From contig NZ_AP028878.1 of assembly GCF_036511935.1 (NCBI RefSeq), positions 2,728,001 through 2,792,000 on the forward strand: a DNA stretch of 64,000 bases, given 5' to 3'. A model generated the notes under the pieces. That model ran no database searches. It saw only the letters and a list, made by a program, of their open reading frames with translations, and had not been told where the DNA came from. The position numbers were made by a program, and so were the translations under genes. Shown here piece after piece: positions 62,568-64,000 of the stretch (the stretch's first letter is position 1; every line of letters begins with the position of its first letter). This DNA is from Marinobacter nanhaiticus D15-8W. GTDB lineage: Bacteria; Pseudomonadota; Gammaproteobacteria; Pseudomonadales; Oleiphilaceae.

Positions 62568-64000
62568 CTATTTCTCCAGGGCTGCTCTCAACCCAGATGT
62601 CCGCGTCACCCCGCGCCCGATCGCCTCCCGAAACACCGATTCATCCGGCAACAGCAAACTGAACCAATGCCGAGCCCGAGTGATTCCCGTGTACACTAAC
62701 TCACGAGTCAGGACGGGATTCGTTCTGTCCGGCAGCACGAGGCAGGTATGGATAAATTCCGATCCCTGGGATTTATGCACCGTCATGGCGTACACGGTTT
62801 CCACGGCGTGGAGGCGGCTCGGCAGGACCCACTTGATGCGTCCGCTGCCATCGTTGGCGGGAAAGGCCACCCGCAGGATCTGGCGTACGCCCTGCCCGTT
62901 CTCCGCCTCGACCGGGAGCGATAACGTAATCCCGATATCCCCGTTCATAAGCCCGACGCTGTAGTCGTTCCGCGTCACCAGCACAGGACGGCCGGCATAC
63001 CAGCCTTCGGTTGCGGGGATCAGGCGTCGGTCGCGCAGCGCCTGGGCGATTAGCTGGTTTAATCCTTCGACCCCGAACGGCCCCCGGCGCAGTGCGCACA
63101 AAACCTGGAACTGGTTATGCGCCTTCAGTACGCCGCCAGCCCACTGGTCCAGCGCTTCCTGGCTCGCACCGACGCCAGGCGCGGAAGCTTTCATCACGTC
63201 GAGATAATGCGCATAACCTTCTGGCGGAGCTATAGTTTTACCGCCAGTTTGGCGTTCCCGCCCTTCATTTTGGAAATATCGGGCGCCCCCGTCGATACAA
63301 TGCGCACTGATCGTGGCTTCAGCCGACCGTGGCGGAAGCAGCACGCGCGCAATGTCCGAATAGCCTTCTTCAAACAGTCCGGATACAGCCTGAGGTGCAA
63401 CGATCTGGTCCTCCGTCCCGGCCTGGTTGACGGCCTGCGCCAGTTGCCCGATGCCACTCTGCGCATCGAAACGATAGCTGTGGCGCAGTAGCGTGATGCT
63501 CTGGTCTAGCGTGGAGCCCTGGTCGTCCATGAACTGCCGATCGATCGGGCAACCGGATATCTTCTCCAGCCACGCAATCGTCGACGCGTGATAACGGCCC
63601 TGGTGAGCTCGCTGGCACAGGTCGCCAAGCACAGCCCCCGCGTCCACGGAGGCAAGCTGATCCTTATCGCCCAGCAGGATAAGTTGGGCGTTTTCCGGCA
63701 AGGCGTCGAGCACCTGGGCCATCATCTCCACATCCACCATGGAGGCTTCGTCTACGACGAGCACATCCAGCAGCAGCGGGTTGTTGCGGTTGTGCCGGAA
63801 CTGGCGGGAACCCGGGATGCTCCCCATCAGTCGATGCAGCGTAGTGACTTCGGTCAGTATGGCCTGGCGCAGGGCTTCGCCGTCACCGAAGGCCTTGAGA
63901 TCGAGGTTGTCGATGGCCCCGGCGATGGATTCGTTCAGCCGGGCGGCGGCTTTCCCCGTCGGCGCAGCCAACCGGATGATGAGCTGGCGCGAGTCGTTTG
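62568..64000 (-). CDS. recD: Exodeoxyribonuclease V alpha subunit RecD, 5' part outside window
   Basis: The frame stays open to the window edge, where it reads NDSRQLIIRLAAPTGKAAARL, so the first part of RecD, including Walker A, is outside. Visible features are APTGKAAARL (motif Ia region), the DEAD-like Walker B VLVVDEASMVD, LILLGDKDQLASVDAGAVLGDLC, and the UvrD-like C-terminus (AMTVHKSQGSEF, VYTGITRAR). RecD is the 5'-3' helicase of RecBCD. The stop (62568) lies 21 bases from REP unit 5. recB and recC would be expected further on, outside. Confidence 0.93.
   Translation of the reverse strand, partial: NDSRQLIIRLAAPTGKAAARLNESIAGAIDNLDLKAFGDGEALRQAILTEVTTLHRLMGSIPGSRQFRHNRNNPLLLDVLVVDEASMVDVEMMAQVLDALPENAQLILLGDKDQLASVDAGAVLGDLCQRAHQGRYHASTIAWLEKISGCPIDRQFMDDQGSTLDQSITLLRHSYRFDAQSGIGQLAQAVNQAGTEDQIVAPQAVSGLFEEGYSDIARVLLPPRSAEATISAHCIDGGARYFQNEGRERQTGGKTIAPPEGYAHYLDVMKASAPGVGASQEALDQWAGGVLKAHNQFQVLCALRRGPFGVEGLNQLIAQALRDRRLIPATEGWYAGRPVLVTRNDYSVGLMNGDIGITLSLPVEAENGQGVRQILRVAFPANDGSGRIKWVLPSRLHAVETVYAMTVHKSQGSEFIHTCLVLPDRTNPVLTRELVYTGITRARHWFSLLLPDESVFREAIGRGVTRTSGLRAALEK

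Overview
The window looks like a piece of a chromosome from a marine-type gammaproteobacterium, most plausibly Marinobacter or a close relative. This is an inference from gene content and style: GC-rich coding sequence, a CioAB-type cytochrome bd oxidase with its own CydDC exporter, a GNAT-nitrilase fusion, AcpH, a DUF2914 membrane protein, a RES-Xre toxin-antitoxin pair and RAYT/REP elements. No rRNA, phage or plasmid gene is visible. One tRNA gene (Leu, anticodon UAA) is present. Genes at both ends of the window are cut.

Layout. 1-7.8 kb: a truncated unknown gene, a DUF2914 membrane protein, lipoproteins, a secreted M28 aminopeptidase, an adenine/adenosine deaminase and a lipid kinase. 8-15.2 kb: a TrkH potassium channel subunit, a minus-strand lipid/ACP group (acyltransferase, acpH, esterase, and a 54-residue membrane protein too short for standard ORF cut-offs), recQ, a REP-type palindrome and a hotdog-fold protein. 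15.3-25.4 kb: a solitary binding protein, a GNAT-nitrilase fusion, two PilZ-type proteins, a histone-like/phasin-like protein and a three-gene PhnCDE-type ABC importer of the kind annotated as putative selenate transporter. 25.7-32.5 kb: a RES-Xre toxin-antitoxin module, a YadGH-type ABC exporter, a DUF192 lipoprotein, a sigma-54 activator with a degenerate receiver domain, and a DUF2383 ferritin-like protein.

32.9-46.4 kb is a stress/redox-flavoured accessory block. It holds three paralogous Crp/Fnr regulators, two FdhA-like zinc alcohol dehydrogenases, an SPW-repeat membrane protein, a YqeY protein, a PadR regulator divergent from a DUF2306 gene with two matching palindromic operators between them, a DUF2231-sorbosone dehydrogenase pair, and a solitary sugar-type binding protein next to a chemoreceptor. 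46.8-49.2 kb is a small, comparatively AT-rich patch ending at tRNA-Leu. It carries two divergent, equal-length, cysteine-free paralogues of no recognised family and a small exported protein; this is the best candidate here for undescribed biology.

50-60.9 kb: a methyltransferase, then the cioAB-cydDC operon behind an Anr/Fnr box and an unusual 19-20 bp periodic array of GAGC-N5-GCTC palindromes, followed by a saccharopine dehydrogenase-like reductase, an SDR, small membrane proteins and a one-domain voltage-gated cation channel. 61-62.5 kb is a striking REP array with a period near 220 bp, with the RAYT transposase gene at its centre. The window closes with the C-terminal part of recD.
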